A DNA stretch of 64,000 bases, from positions 147,696,859 to 147,760,858 of the forward strand of contig NC_044552.1 in the NCBI RefSeq assembly GCF_007565055.1, read 5' to 3'. A program made the translations under genes and the position numbers. This DNA comes from Rhinopithecus roxellana (taxonomy: Eukaryota > Chordata > Mammalia > Primates > Cercopithecidae). How positions within the stretch are numbered: position 1 is the stretch's first letter; each line of letters begins with the position of its first letter. Positions 11,801 through 25,000 of this stretch are shown piece by piece. The notes beneath the pieces were generated by a model. It was not told the origin of the DNA and did no database searches. It saw only the letters and a list, made by a program, of their open reading frames with translations.

Positions 11801-12365
11801 CTGGTCTCTATACCTACATTGACCGATGTCCTTTTTGTATTCATGACTAGTAATTAGTGTTTCTTGAGTCAAGAGTAACAATATCTGCAATGATGCAAAG
11901 TAAAAGTTGCCTAAATAGAAGCCTCTGCCCTTTTGAGTGGCATATTAGTAATGAAAATATTGACAGCCACTTGTGAACTTCTTTCTCAAATGGAAAACAC
12001 CCAACAGAAGGTGAGAGGGGCTTTGAAGTCATAAGGAAGTTTTAGATTGTTAAAACATGTTAATTGTATAATGTCTATAATCCTGCTTTGTAGTATGAGG
12101 ATTGAAAGACCAAGATTCCTATAATCATCCTGGCTGAGAAGGTCTCTTAAAAGTAGTGCTCCCTGCTGTGAAGCGGCTTTCTAACTGTGTGTCACCCTCT
12201 TCTCAGGTCATGCCTCAGCTCCTAAACTACCTGAAGGCTGACAGACTGGGCAAGAGCATTGACTGGGGCATCCTGGCTGTCTTCACCTGTGCTGAGAGCT
12301 GCAGCTTGGGTACTGGCTATACAGAAGAATTTGTGTGGAAGCAGGATGTAACAGATACACTGTAA
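5394..12365 (+). CDS. PDCD2: Programmed cell death protein 2 (uS5/RPS2 chaperone), six coding exons
   Basis: Exons 5394-5676, 6214-6456, 6770-6901, 9835-9938, 10971-11084 and 12207-12365 join in frame into 344 codons ending in TAA; all junctions are GT-AG. The protein starts [13 protein letters not shown]. It has the N-terminal PDCD2/TSR4 domain, then a MYND zinc finger at about residues 135-172 (Cys135, Cys138, Cys146, Cys149, Cys155, His159, His168, Cys172 visible), an acidic linker and the C-terminal PDCD2_C domain with a CPCG motif. The length equals that recalled for the human protein. Family knowledge: PDCD2 binds newly made ribosomal protein uS5 (RPS2) and delivers it to 40S assembly in cytoplasm and nucleus; it also occurs with co-repressor complexes through the MYND domain. 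Relative to the human protein as I recall it, exon 1 has several substitutions, including a Gly for a Cys before the IFLFCC segment. TBP lies tail-to-tail downstream. Confidence 0.97.
5677..6213 (+). other. PDCD2: PDCD2 intron 1
   Basis: Donor GTGAGC directly after exon 1 and a T-rich tract ending TTTTAG before exon 2. The first ~130 bp are still CpG-island sequence; the rest is AT-rich. I see no gene or repeat in it. Confidence 0.85.
8540..8805 (+). mobile_element. Old L1 (L1M-type) 3' end fragment
   Basis: Carries the loosely conserved L1 3' UTR end, with a segment on outgrowth-type wording '...ttccaaaatgaaaggagaattaaaaag' and an A-rich end. Strongly diverged and without a poly(A) tail or visible target-site duplication. 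Confidence 0.45.
9193..9495 (-). mobile_element. Alu in PDCD2 intron 3
   Basis: Poly(T) head at 9193, then GAGACAGAGTCTCCCTCTGT and both monomers in reverse orientation, ending at CACTGCACCAGGCC. The host words 'gaaatgaacat' recur on both sides, although imperfectly, as expected of a target-site duplication. Confidence 0.9.
9939..10970 (+). other. PDCD2: PDCD2 intron 4
   Basis: GTAAAG donor and TTGATTTTAG acceptor. No recognisable repeat or open frame of interest. Read-through of the donor would add about 17 codons before a stop at 9990-9992, a possible but unproven alternative C terminus. Confidence 0.7.
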
Positions 12366-12800
12366 AGGCATCTTAAAGCCTTGAAAAATGTTAATACTCT
12401 TTTATACCTTGCAATTCCATTTCTGGGATTTTATCCTAAGGAAATACTTATACCAAAAATAAAGGTGCAGACATGTTGAGAGATTGCTTACACAGTGTCT
12501 ACATATTAGTGAAACAAAAGTGTCCACTGAGAGAGAATTAAATAAATTTTGGTACGTCCACCGTGGAAGGCTACAGTCTTAATTATAGCACCTACATTGA
12601 CAACCGAGATACCATTATAGGCGGTATTCATGGTTTGATCCTATTCTTGTAAAAATATTTGTATGTATGCACAGAAATCTGCAAAGATGTACACTTAGTG
12701 CACTGGTTACCAACGAATGGTGGGACTAACTAAAATGATCTTTTTACTTATATGTGCATTTCTTTTTCTAATAAAAATGGGTTATGTGCCTAATGAAGTC
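12366..12800 (+). mobile_element. PDCD2: PDCD2 3' UTR and downstream, derived from an old L1 3' end
   Basis: Within about 30 bp of the PDCD2 stop codon the sequence becomes L1-like. It has the ORF2-terminal wording '...caattccatttctgggat' and '...tatcctaaggaaatactt', followed by '...ggtacgtccaccgtgga', all degenerate. AATAAA at 12458-12463 is the first good poly(A) signal for PDCD2, and another AATAAA lies at 12770-12775. The gene therefore appears to take its cleavage signal from L1 sequence. The L1 match is by recognition; the use of either signal is inferred. Confidence 0.6.
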
Positions 12801-14640
12801 AAACCATCTCACTCTGAGAGCATTTCCCACCCTAAGTTTTTTAAAACACAAAGGAAAATACTTAGGTAAAACTCCAACAAACTTGTCTGATCATTAGCTG
12901 ATTATCACAGGCTCTAGTATGTACTGGAAGCCCAGAACATTAGAAAAATACCAAACCTCAGGTTGGTGAGTATGAGAAACAGAAAACCCAGTAATTCTGA
13001 AGCAGCAGTATCACAGTTGGCAGGATCAGGAACAGTGGCTTTGTGATCACAGGCCTGGAACTGGAAGAGGCTCTACCTTCAGAACCGATCTTCGTCAGCC
13101 AGTGGCCCTGCTTACAGATGAGACCCTGAAAGGCAAACGGCGATGGTCTTCCCTTTCCATGTCAGCATTGTACACATGTTCCCTGTCGCATTTACAAGGC
13201 TTATGGAATGTAAGCCAGGATAAGGGTCTGGCCTAGGAGCCAGCAGCCTGAAGAAAGGAAGCCCCTGAAGTCAGTTTTCAAAGGGCTGGCCCTTGGCCTA
13301 TTATGTTTCTGATACATTCGTTTAAGCAAGTGGCTCTGAAGACCAAGGTTATTTCCATCCCCTAGTAGCTCACACTTGACAATTCCCAGTTCTCTCAGCA
13401 CCAGTGATGCCTGCCCTGAAGACACTGCTGTTGATCAGTGCCTGAATACTGACAGCTAATTCTGATCAATTTCTCAGGCTTATTTCCTTAATCTACATTG
13501 GCTCACATTGTCCCCTAACACATCCCAGTTAACTGAAATGCATTGCCACCATAAATCCTCACATTTTCATAGGTAACGTCACTTGCTAATATAATTGTCC
13601 ATTTGGCTATTTTATTTGTAATTTAGAAATTTCTGTCCTAGTAGTCCATATTATATAAGTATGTATATGCAATTTGTACTAACTGTGTGTGTAAGATGCA
13701 GTTATACGTAGCACCATATGGAAAACTGCAGTATGGAGTTTCTCCCATGGGGAGGTTTGACACTAGGCTACTTAAGAGTTAGAGGGTACTAGTTTTGAAC
13801 CTGGGATGGCTAAATCGATGAGAACCACCTATAACCATGGTGTCAGCCTGTGGCTACTGGAGTAAGTTGTCATCAACTCGTGATGAGTTGGTCACAGCAC
13901 TTAGTAGGAAGCACAGTGGCGTAATGAAACCTGGACTAGTGGGGCCTTCGTATCTAAAATGATGTATTCTGCTTAGGCAGAATGTGTTAGTACGTTATGA
14001 ATGCTAAGGGCTTGTAAAGCAAACATGTTATGGTCTTTCTGTGGTAAAAACTGTTACTTGATATGGACATTCTTGCAGGTGTTTTGGCGCACCCAGCCAA
14101 GCTGTCATTGGTGTTTATTCTAGTCAACCTCCGGAGATGATCCTAAAAGTTTACAGGGCCTTTCCGTTTGGAACAGGTATATCAAGAGGGAGACAAACTG
14201 GTCCAAATCACTAGAAAGAAAATACAGCACCGACTTGGCATCTGTGTTAAAAAATAGCAACTATATTAAAAATAAACAGTACAATATAAAAAATTTAAAT
14301 TAAAAAATGCATTAAGCAAGTTGCCTTTAGAAATGTGAAGACATTTTAAAACACTACTAGGTAATGAGAAGTCTCACCTACATAAGCATGGCTCCACAGA
14401 CAGTGCTGTCCATGCAGCCACCATTTCTCAATACCTACCAAGCTTTACGACCTGCTTGGTTCAGATACTGTCCAGCCACAGCAGCTCTCCTCTGCTGTAG
14501 AGAGCAGCATATTCAGCTTTGCCTTTTTATTTCAGATACTGAATATCCTTTGACAGTTTCAGATAGTACAGCCAAAAAAAAAAAGTTTTAAGTGTTTTTG
14601 GCAATCATATTGGTGATAGTATTTTTGTTACTCTTAAGAA
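12800..14640. other. Convergent intergenic gap between PDCD2 and TBP, first part
   Basis: AT-rich unique-looking DNA with no open frame that resembles a known protein and no CpG cluster. I see no gene here. Confidence 0.6.
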
Positions 14641-14647
14641 TGTTATA

Positions 14648-14890
14648 GTGGAGATGGGAGGATGATTTGAGCCTAGGAATTCAAGACCAGCTTGGGCAAC
14701 AGTTGAGTGACTTTGTCTCTACAAAAAGTAAAAAAAGTTAACTGGGTGTGTTGATGTGCACCTGTAGTCCTAGCTACTTGGGAGGCTGAGGTGGATCACT
14801 TGAGCCCAGGAGTTTGACTGCAGCAAGCCATGATTGTGCCACTGCACTCCAGCCTGGGCAACAGAGTGAGATCGTGTCTCAAAAAAAATT
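14648..14890 (+). mobile_element. Old Alu (J-type), 5' truncated
   Basis: Alu wording from GGAGGATGATTTGAGCC through the middle A-rich linker and the right monomer to a short A-tail. High divergence from the S/Y consensus indicates an early (J-like) copy. Confidence 0.85.
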
Positions 14891-15659
14891 GCACATATAA
14901 CAGATAAAGTAATGATAAAGTAAATACATAAAGTAAATGAGTAATTATGGGACATTCTAATTCATCATCCCCTGTGTCTTTAAGAAATAAAATTCTCATT
15001 GTAGAAGAAAGAGTATATATAATATAGAATTGGTTAAATAAAAACCCTGTGAGCTTTGAATTGGACATATTAATATGAACTCATTTTATCTTGAAAACTT
15101 AAAAAGGGAAAGAAGCAAGTATTTACCCTGCTATATGGAGTATAATCCTTTTATAAAAGTATTCATGTTAATAAATGAAAAAGAAATGACTAAAATGTCA
15201 TTTTGCAACGCACTAATGAATTAATAGATCTAGGAATTACACGGCAGCTTCCAATTTGCAGGAAATACAGAGAATAGGGAAACTACACCATGAATTTCCA
15301 ACTAGCAAGCCCCAGACTATAAGAAGCTCTAAACACTAAATGGCCTGTAAATTGGAAAGAAAAGAAATGGACAAGGAACTTCAATTATCTTTAAATGCGT
15401 GAGAGTCAGGATAATAGTTCCTGCTTGAGGGAAGCCAGGAGTGTGTGTCTGGACAGGACCATAAGGAGGAGCTTCTAGGACAGGCAGCAAAATTATGTTT
15501 CTTGACCTGGTTGGTGGCTGCAAGGGTATCTGCCTTTGAATAATACATTATGCTATACATTTGTTAGGTTTCCTGTATATGTAGCTACAACTATAAGAGA
15601 TGATTTTTTTTTAAGTTATAGACATCAAAGTGCTAGGCACTGATAGGAAAAATATTGGA

Positions 15660-16570
15660 AAGGGAAACATAAAATTACTATTTACAAATGATTACATGCC
15701 TAGAACTTTCAATGCAATCAACTAAATCAGTAGTAATAGGAGTTCAGTAAACTTGGAAAAAGAAAAATATTATCAACAATACATTTTGACAAAAATTTAT
15801 CAACAATAAATTTTAAAGTGTTAGGAAAAACTTCCAGTAATAAAACAACAGAAATGGTAATATCTTAAGGAAGTAATACTTACGAAATATAAAAGCCCTG
15901 TGTGAAAAAAATTATAAAACTTTACTGAGGAACGTAAGACCTACATACATGAAGGGATACTTCTTTCTTAGATAGGAGATAATATTGGAATGATGTCATT
16001 CCAATTAATCCATACATTATTGGCATCACTAATGATCGGGAAACGCAAGAAAAGGGCATTTCATACGCCGTTCTCTTTGGACTGCAATCTGGTATCAACT
16101 GATTAAAACTTAGAATGTATAGTCTTTAGTTCCTCTTCCAGGGAAGTTTACTACATGAATACCTGCACTCATCCAAAACATACACATACAAGGATGTTCC
16201 TACAGCGCTGTTTATGATATTGAAAAACTGGAGGGCATGTAAATGACCGTAATTACAGGAATAGCTCAGTAAGTGAAGGTACCTAACAAGAGTATCCTAG
16301 ATTCCCAATCATGGAAATAGGTTTATGATATATTTACTGAGAAAAGGGAAAGCTATACAATTGAATGTATTCTATCATTTTTTTCCAAAAATGGGATCAA
16401 ATGCCATGCCCAGAGGATAGACAGAACGGGCTTAGAAGAGACTACTAATCTGGTCATTATCTTGGGGAAAGAGGCAGAAGAGAAAGGAAGGAATGACCTC
16501 CCCTTTCTGATTTTATTCCTCTGAGTCACCTGAAGATGTACTTTTACAATTAAAAAAAAAAAAACACCCT
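15660..16570 (+). mobile_element. Old L1 fragments (L1M-type)
   Basis: Degenerate L1 3' ORF2/3' UTR wording, for example '...ttcctacagcgctgtttat...' near 16200 followed by '...aaaactggagggcatgtaaat', then an A-run near 16551. Boundaries are approximate. Confidence 0.45.
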
Positions 16571-16689
16571 AACAATGAAACCTAAGAACCCACAAATGTC
16601 CACCTGATATTCCATGAGAAAAAAACTGCAAAACAAGCAAAAAAAAAGCTACTGCAGAGAGTTGGCAGCCTGTGGAGAGGGCATCAGCT

Positions 16690-16880
16690 TCTGCACCTGA
16701 AGGACTCACTAATTTTTACCACTTACTAGCTGTGTAACCTCAGCCAAGTCCCTCAGCAGGGGCCATTATCTCCTCACCTCCAACAGAGGAACAAAACCTG
16801 ACTGCAGCTCTGTGAGGATTCCAAGGCACTGTATGGAAAGTACCTAGAAAACAGGAGTTGCTTAATGTATGGAAGGTAAT
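16690..16880 (+). mobile_element. MIR element
   Basis: Contains the MIR core wording 'acttactagctgtgtaacct' followed by a degenerate 'cagccaagtccctcagc' and a downstream 'tgtgaggattccaaggca'. This is the usual order in this tRNA-derived SINE. Confidence 0.65.
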
Positions 16881-17064
16881 AAATACACGTTTCCTGAGCA
16901 ACTGTGAGTTCTGATCATTAATCTGCTTTCATTGAAGCATGTAATGAAATATTGACTGAAACAAACAAGAAGACACCAAAATGGTTTCAGGCATTATATC
17001 TAAAATACAACTTTTTAGAAAACAGTATGATCACATGACTCTTACAAGGTATCATAACAACAAT

Positions 17065-17655
17065 CTAACACTTTTATAAACTGCATTTATTGTACAGAGT
17101 ACTCTGAAGAAAGAAAAAATATGTACAGCCATTCATTTTCATTAACACATGTATTCTGTCCTGCAATACTGGAGAGGCGGAATGTGTCTGGCACAGAAAT
17201 AACCCCTAGGAGTTATGAATTAGAAAAACAACACTTTTAAAAAAGATTTTTACTTTTCTGGTAGAAATATAAAAACTGTGGTTCATGGGGAAAAACATTA
17301 AAATTAAAAAGTCCAATCAATTGTAGAGGTGGCTTTCACTCTTAAGAGTTTTCTCCCTCAAACCAACTTGTCAACAGCAGTGTTTAAAATCTACATATAA
17401 ATAAATGGGCAGCGCTGCCCAGATAGCAGCACAGTATGAGCAACTCACAGTCACGCTGCGCGGTGTTCTCAGTGCACAAATAATGCCCCTTCCCGGCATC
17501 CCGCGGTGGGCACTTACAGAAGGGCATCACCTGGTGCCGCAACCTGCAACTCAACATCCATCTTCTCACACCACCACCAGTTAAAGGTACCAAAACAAAC
17601 TGATTTGTTTAGAAAAAAAAAAAACGGTGGGGGAGGCAAGGGTACATGACAGCCT
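17065..17655 (-). other. TBP: TBP 3' UTR and poly(A) site
   Basis: Between the TBP stop codon and an AATAAA signal (plus-strand tttatt, 17086-17091). Cleavage would fall near 17065, giving a 3' UTR of about 590 nt, similar to the known TBP mRNA. The region is AT-rich with no open frame. Confidence 0.8.
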
Positions 17656-19031
17656 TTACGTCGTCTTCCTGAATCCCTTTAGAATAGGGTAGATGTTTTC
17701 AAATGCTTCATAAATTTCTGCTCTGACTTTAGCACCTAAGAAGACAAGTTGGAGTAGACATAAGAGACCAAAATGGTACTTCTTAACATATTAAGAAGGT
17801 AAAATTATTATTACCTTAAAGCTGCAAGCACAATTCTCACCATACCCAGTCAGATTAAGGCACAGGCATGAAAACATTAATGGTGGAACCCCTTGTCACA
17901 AACTTATTTTTGTTTATAAAACAATACTTTTAAAAAATCATCTTAGTGACTCCAGCATCTCGCGTCCATTCTATAGCTCAAGAGGCATGTGTTCACACTT
18001 CTCTCCTGGTCCTGAACCAGGCCCTAAGCTAAGCAGGACGGCAATAACCACCGAATCTTCTCCCAATTGCTGCCTTCAACTAAGCTCTTTTCTGAATCTT
18101 CCTTTCTTGTCTCATAATCATATTGCTGAAGAAACGTAAAGCTTCAGATAACTAATTCCAAGTGAAAACACCATCTTCTATTCAATGCAGTGCTCACTCC
18201 TTACTGTAAATGGAAACCTGCTTGCAGGGCTGTGGTCAGACTTCCCTGCTCTCACTGTGCCTTTAGTGGGCACGTTTCTCATAAGACTTTGGGTGGGAGG
18301 CCTTTGTGCAAGAAGCTAGCCCGCTGTCCCAACACTGAAATTTCTTTTCAGCACTGAGGAAATGCCATACTCGAAACACAAACATTCAGATACTACTTCC
18401 TGTTACAACTTACCTGTTAATACGACTTTTCCAGAAACAAAAATAAGGAGAACAATTCTGGGTTTGATCATTCTGTAGATTAAACCAGGAAATAACTCTG
18501 GCTCATAACTGGAAGGAAAATTGTAAAAACAGTTTAGAAATTAAGAGCTTTGCATGCTTTTCAATAAAATGAGAACCTGTACAAGGAAAAATACTGAATA
18601 AACAAGCAAACTAGTCAAGAGGTAAAGCACAGTTCTTCAAGCAGCCTCAAAGGATAGAATAATTAAAGCAAGTGAGGCCAACTTTCAGTCATCAGTTGAT
18701 AACCATTGGACGGGAGGCTATTTGTCCTCCTATCACTTTACCCTATTTCTACTGAATCTGGATTTTCTGATTTAAGAAAAAGAGCCCTGTAGTTATGTCT
18801 GCAGTCTCTGATAATAATCACCTACTTTTATAGTCCTAATAATTACTATTACACACCTAATAATCATTTACTTCTAAGATCCGATACTGTAACTTTTAAT
18901 CAAATCTCACCTCCTTAAAATGAAATATTCTCTAGCTGTCAATTGTGGTCAGGAAATTCAATCACTCTGATATACTAGCCTGAGAATTAACCTATACCTG
19001 ATTGAGCTGTCTGACTGAATGGACTATTGGT

Positions 19032-19080
<49 letters not shown>

Positions 19081-22000
19081 TATTATTATTATTTTTTTTT
19101 TGGGAAGGAGTCTTGCTCTGTTGCCCAGGCTGGAGTACAGTAGCATGATCTTGGCTCACTGCAACCTCTGCCTCCTGGGTTCGAGTGACTGTCCGGCCTC
19201 AGCCTTCCATGTAGCTGGGATTACAGGCGTATACCACCACGTCCAGCTAATTTTTGTATTTTTAGTAGAGACGGGGTTTCACCATGTTGGCCAGGCTGGT
19301 CTTGAACTCATGAACTCAAGTGATCCACCTGCCTCGGCCTCCCAAAGTGCTGGGATTACAGGCTTGAGCCACCAGGCCAGGCCTGGTACATATTCTTCTA
19401 AGCCTAGTAATCTCATTTTTCTTAGTTCAGAGAGACTGAAAACAGGATGCCTCTGTTTCTGTGTGTCTGATCTAAGACAAAATTCAGGACAGGCTTCTCT
19501 GAGGAAGAGTGGAATGGGTAGAAATATGGAACTCAAGTGGGAGCTTCCTAGGTGAAAAGGGAAATGAGTGTACTAGGCATAAAAGCTGCAAGTGCACTGG
19601 CCCATGGCAGGAGGAACCAAGTGAGCCCAAGGGGCACACAGAACTAGTATGCCTGTGGACAGACACCAGAAGACCATGAGAGGAGGCTGTGAGGTGGTCA
19701 GGGCTGCCTGGCTGTGAGTCTTCACCTGCAAGTAGCAGGGAAGATAATGAGAAAGTGGTTCCTATGGCTCAACTTCACACTTTGCTGGTAGATCTGACAC
19801 AATGTTGACTAAAAGAGAAGATCCAAACTGGGGAAAAAAAAAATTGATACAAGAGGTTAGGTTAAATTCATGCATTCCAAGTGTATTCAGCAATCAAATG
19901 ATAAAACATACAGAAGCAGAATCAAATTCAGTCCAGTAAAGGGGAGTTATGGGTACTGCTAAGTGATAAGGGAAGCAGAGGCTGGTGAGAGTGATAAATG
20001 TCACTGAGAACATCAAGAAGACAATGCAAGAATACATACAATTATAACCATGTCAACTGTTCTCACATACTGAATATTTTGCATGTGTTTTATTCTGAAC
20101 AATGTTTAAATTATAAATGAATTGTTGCCAAAAGCAATCATAATACATTTCAGACTTACCTACTAAACTGTTGGTGGGTGAGTACAAGACCTTCTAACCT
20201 TATAGGAAACTTCACATCACAGCTCCCCACCATGTTCTGAATCTTGAAGTCCAAGAACTTAGCTGGAAAACCCAACTTCTGTACAACTCTAGCATATTTT
20301 CTTGCTGCCAGTCTGGACTGTTCTTCACTAGGGAAAGGAAAAAAGTGAGTTATTCATACTCACACTCAGCTAAAATACTTATTTAGACTAGTAACTTATA
20401 AAAAGTCCTAAACAGGAAACTAATAAAGTGTAAACTGGTCAGCCCCTTTGCAATAAGAGAAAAGACTGACAGACATTCACAATTTCCTTATAAAGTATTC
20501 CTGGATCCTTGACAGAAAACTATAGGTCTGCCAAAATGACCTTTCACATCTGCCAAATTATTGTAACCCTAGATTTTATGGATGTGAATTATCACCATCA
20601 TCAATCATCACTATTTCTATATTTTAGCCCATGCATTTCTACTGAGAGGAAAACTAACAAACTTCATATTGATCAGAAAATGTTGATGAGATTTATTATT
20701 GAACAATGTATTCACTAATTCTATTCTCTTTTATACCAAGACTCATCATGAATAGACATTCCTATGATGTCATTTGTTGAGGCAGTTCAGAGTTTACATA
20801 AGAAAAGCAGAATGTGGGCCAGGCATGCTGGCTCACGCCTGTAATCCCAAGCACTTTGGGAGGCCAAGGCAGGTAGATCACCTGAGGTCAAGGGTTCGAG
20901 ACCAGCTTGGTCAACATGGTGAAACTCTATCTCTACTAAAAATACAAAAATTAGCCGGGTGTGGTGGAAGGCACCTGTAATCCCAGCTACTTGGGAGGCT
21001 GAGGCAGGAGAATCACTTGAACCTAAGAGGTGGAGGTTGCAGTGAGCCAAGATTGTGCCACTGCCCTCCAGCCTGGGGGACTCCGCCAACCAAAAAAAAA
21101 AAAAAAGAAAGAAAGAAAGAGGAGAGGAGAGGAGAGAAGAGAACAGAAAAAAAAAAAAAGAAAATAAAAGAGAAAAGAAAAGAAGGAAGACCGGCCGGGC
21201 GCAGTAGCTTATACCTGTAATCCCAACACTTTGGGAGGCCAAGGTAGGTGGATCATGAGGTCAGGAGATCGAGACCATCCTGGCTAACAGAGTGAAACCC
21301 CGTCTCTGCTAAACATACAAAAATTAGCCGGGCGTGGTGGCGGCACCTGTAGTCCCAGCTACTTGGGAGGCTGAGGCAAGAGAATGGCGTGAACCTGGGA
21401 GGCAGAGCTTGCAGTGAGCCCAGATTGCGCCACTGCACTCCAGCCTGGGAGCAGAGCAAGACTGTCTCAAAAACAACAACAACAACAACAAAAAGAATGT
21501 GAAAATATTACCATAAAAAGACTATCAGGTGCAGGGGATCAGGAAGAACAAAAATCAAGCATATATATATATATATATGCTATGCTTTTAATTTTCAGGT
21601 AAATTTATTGGTGGTTTCTTGTCTTGATGAAACAGTCATCCAATTAGATATACAATATTCAGTTTTCAGATGCTCTGGGACAAAAAGACTAAATGCTGCA
21701 TGAAAACCTTGCCTTGATAAACCAAAAGTTTCTGATATTCCATGCAGGGGAAAACAAGCAAACAAAAAGGCTCTTAATTAAAGAGGTTACTACTGCATGT
21801 TGTGGCCAAGGGGAAGTGAAAGGCAAGAACAGATCCTTGTCCTGCATTCTGAAAAAACTTGGAGACCAGGAGCCAGAATGTCCACACCAATGACATTCCC
21901 CTCACTGAAAGACAATTTCAAACTTCAGAATAAGCAAAAACATCCACAGCCCCCTTCTATGTGTTGACACCTCCAAGTACATTTAATACGCTTTCATTTA

Positions 22001-25000
22001 AAAAGTTTATTTGTTCAGTTCATTTATGAATGTAATGTCACTACTTTTCCCCCTAGTTTTTGACTTCTATCAGGTATATGAGCTCTGTTTAGAACAGACA
22101 GGGCCCCAGAGCACTAACCTTCAGACAGGATCACTTCAGATGCAGAATGCAGGCAATGACATTTTATAACAGGGGTGCATTCCTTAGGATCTGTACAACT
22201 CAAACGCTCATAATGGAACGCTAGTTCCAGTGAGACGGCAGGTTTCTGCAGTCAACACGTGTGGTGCTGTCATGCTGCCAGGCCCAGTAAGGTCTGCAAA
22301 GCCCTTACACCATTAGCTTAGAAGTGTTCTAATGCTTGACCAATTTTTTCTTCCATTTCAAGATGTATTTGTGTTATTTACAACATTTTTCACATAAAGG
22401 GAATTTTATTAATAGTTCTGGATGTTGTATTACATCTTACTTAATTTTATTTTATTTTTTTTTTTGGAGACAGAGTCTTGTTCTGTCTCCCAGGCTGGAG
22501 TGCAGTGGCATAATCTGAGCTCACTGCAACCTCCGCCTCCCAGATTTAAGAGATTCTCGTGTTTCAGCATCCCAAGTAGCTGGGACTACAGACATCCACT
22601 ACCACGCCTGGCTAATTTTTGTATTTTTAGTAGAGATGGAGTTTCACCATGTTGGTCAGGCTGGTTGTGAACTCCTGGCCTCAAGTGATTTGCCCGCCTT
22701 GGCCTCCTGGGATTATAGGTGTGAGATACCATACCTGTCCATATCTAATTTTTAAGAAAACGAAATCACTGCTATCTACAATTAATACAATCAACCATTT
22801 TAATAAGAAAGCAGTAATAACATGTTAAAGTGCTAACCTAATAACCTAAAAACTCGTTCACAACCCATAAACCAGAAGAATGAATTTCTTACGGCTACCT
22901 CTTGGCTCCTGTGCACACCATTTTCCCAGAACTGAAAATCAGTGCTGTGGTTCGTGGCTCTCTTATCCTCATGATGACTGCAGCAAACCGCTAAAACAGA
23001 GAGAATCATTAGTGAGGTTGTGCCAAACTGCTCAATTTTGTTAGGAGAACTACACATTGACAAAAAAATCACAACTGGTAGGAAGGACATAGTACATCTA
23101 GTTATCAAAATATTTGTCCTGTATTTCTGCATATCTGTAAAGGATTTGCATACACCTCATGTAACAAATATTCCTTTGCATAAGGAGCAGAAAATCATCA
23201 ATTGTGACAAAGTTATACCAAGATCTGTATGTTCTTTCACATGAGCATTCCACCAAGAGAAATGTTTGCAAAATTTGGTTATGTTCTCAATAAATACCAG
23301 TGCCTCTGTTTCTACTTTATATTTGCTGCTTATCATGACTGTAGCTTCTCTAATGATAAATTTTGTTTTATTAATATGAATTTTGAGGCAAATAAACCAA
23401 CAAACGTTTTCTACCTTAATGGAATTAATAAATCAGATTACAAGCATATCAATATGTAAAGAAGTAAAATCCTGCTTCCAATTGGCCTTTAGAAACAATA
23501 TTAATGTATTAAACACATATAAATGCAAATTAGGAAAAAAACACAGTTTTAACTTTTATTTTCTGCTTTTTATGCTTGAAACACATTAATTCTTTCAGAA
23601 AATTTTCTTGCTAACATGGTAAGTCATGGGGAAAATATTTCAACTGTGGGTTGAATTAATGGCCTCAGTTATTAGGTACATGATCAAAACAAGTAATTAC
23701 TTTGAAACAACTTAAATATTTGAATACATTATATTTAATTATACAATAAAAACCTATATATTTCTAATTGAGATGACTCTGACAAACTAGATTGCTTTAA
23801 CAATTTTTTTTTTTATTTTATTAATTGTTTTTTTTTTTGGAGACAAGAGTCTCACTTTGTTGCCCAGACTGGAGTCCAGTGGTGCAATCATGGCTCACTG
23901 CAGCCTCGAATTCCTGAGTTCAAGAGATCCTCCTGTCTTGCCCTCCCAAGCAGCTGGGATTATAGGTGTGTGCCACCAACCCCAGATAATTTTTTAAATT
24001 TTCTGATGAAATGAGGTCTTGCTATGTTGCCCAGGCTTGTCTTGAACTCTTGGCCTCAAGCAATCCTCCCACCTTGGCCTCCCAAAGTGCTGGGATTACA
24101 GGTCTGAGTCACCATGCCTGGCTTTTAACAATTTTAGTTTAAAAACTGCTCTATGTCTTCCCTGTGATTTTATCAACATCTAAAAAAGCTAGCAGTATAT
24201 AGTAGTTTATCTAAGTCCCAGGAAAAGCCTAGCTATTTTGCATTTCCAGAATTTCCTCTACTATTTCTATTGGTTAAGTATCACTTCACTTAAGATCATA
24301 AAGTAATAAAATTATGTATTCAACTAAATATAATAGATGAAAGATTAATTCTTAAAATGCTACATGTCATACAGACTCATTCTGAGTGGTTAAAAGGAGA
24401 TTTTCAGACCCCTAGCTTAGCTATCTTTCAGATCTTAGGCGTCATGTTTCAGGGGTTTTAAAATGCACCCTAAATCCATTACTAACACTTCTCTCAACCC
24501 AGCTAATGTTTATCCAAATTACTTTGCCTACTATAGCTGGCAAACATCATCCCTATACATACACAAAATTCTTCACATGATCCCAATACAATATATATGT
24601 AACTTAGCTTGTTTTATAGACTGCTGTATTCCCAGGGATTCTTATATCACACTCAATAAAAGATACAAAACAATGCACATTTTACTTTAGATCTTCATTT
24701 TGTTGGTGTCAAGGAATAAGCATAACACAAACTCTTTGATATACAGATTTTTTTTTTTTAAATGGAGTCTTGCTCTCTTTCCAGGCTGGAATGCAATAGC
24801 GCGATCTCCGCTCGCAACCTCTGCCTCCCAGGTTCAAGTGATTCTCCTGCCTCAACCTCCCAAGTAGTTGGGATTACAGGCACAAGCCACCACTCCCGGC
24901 AAATTTTTGTCTTTTTAGTAGAGACAGGGTTTCACTATGTTGGCCAGGATGGTCTTGAACTCCTGACCTCAGGTGATCCGCCCACCTCGGCCTCCCAAAG

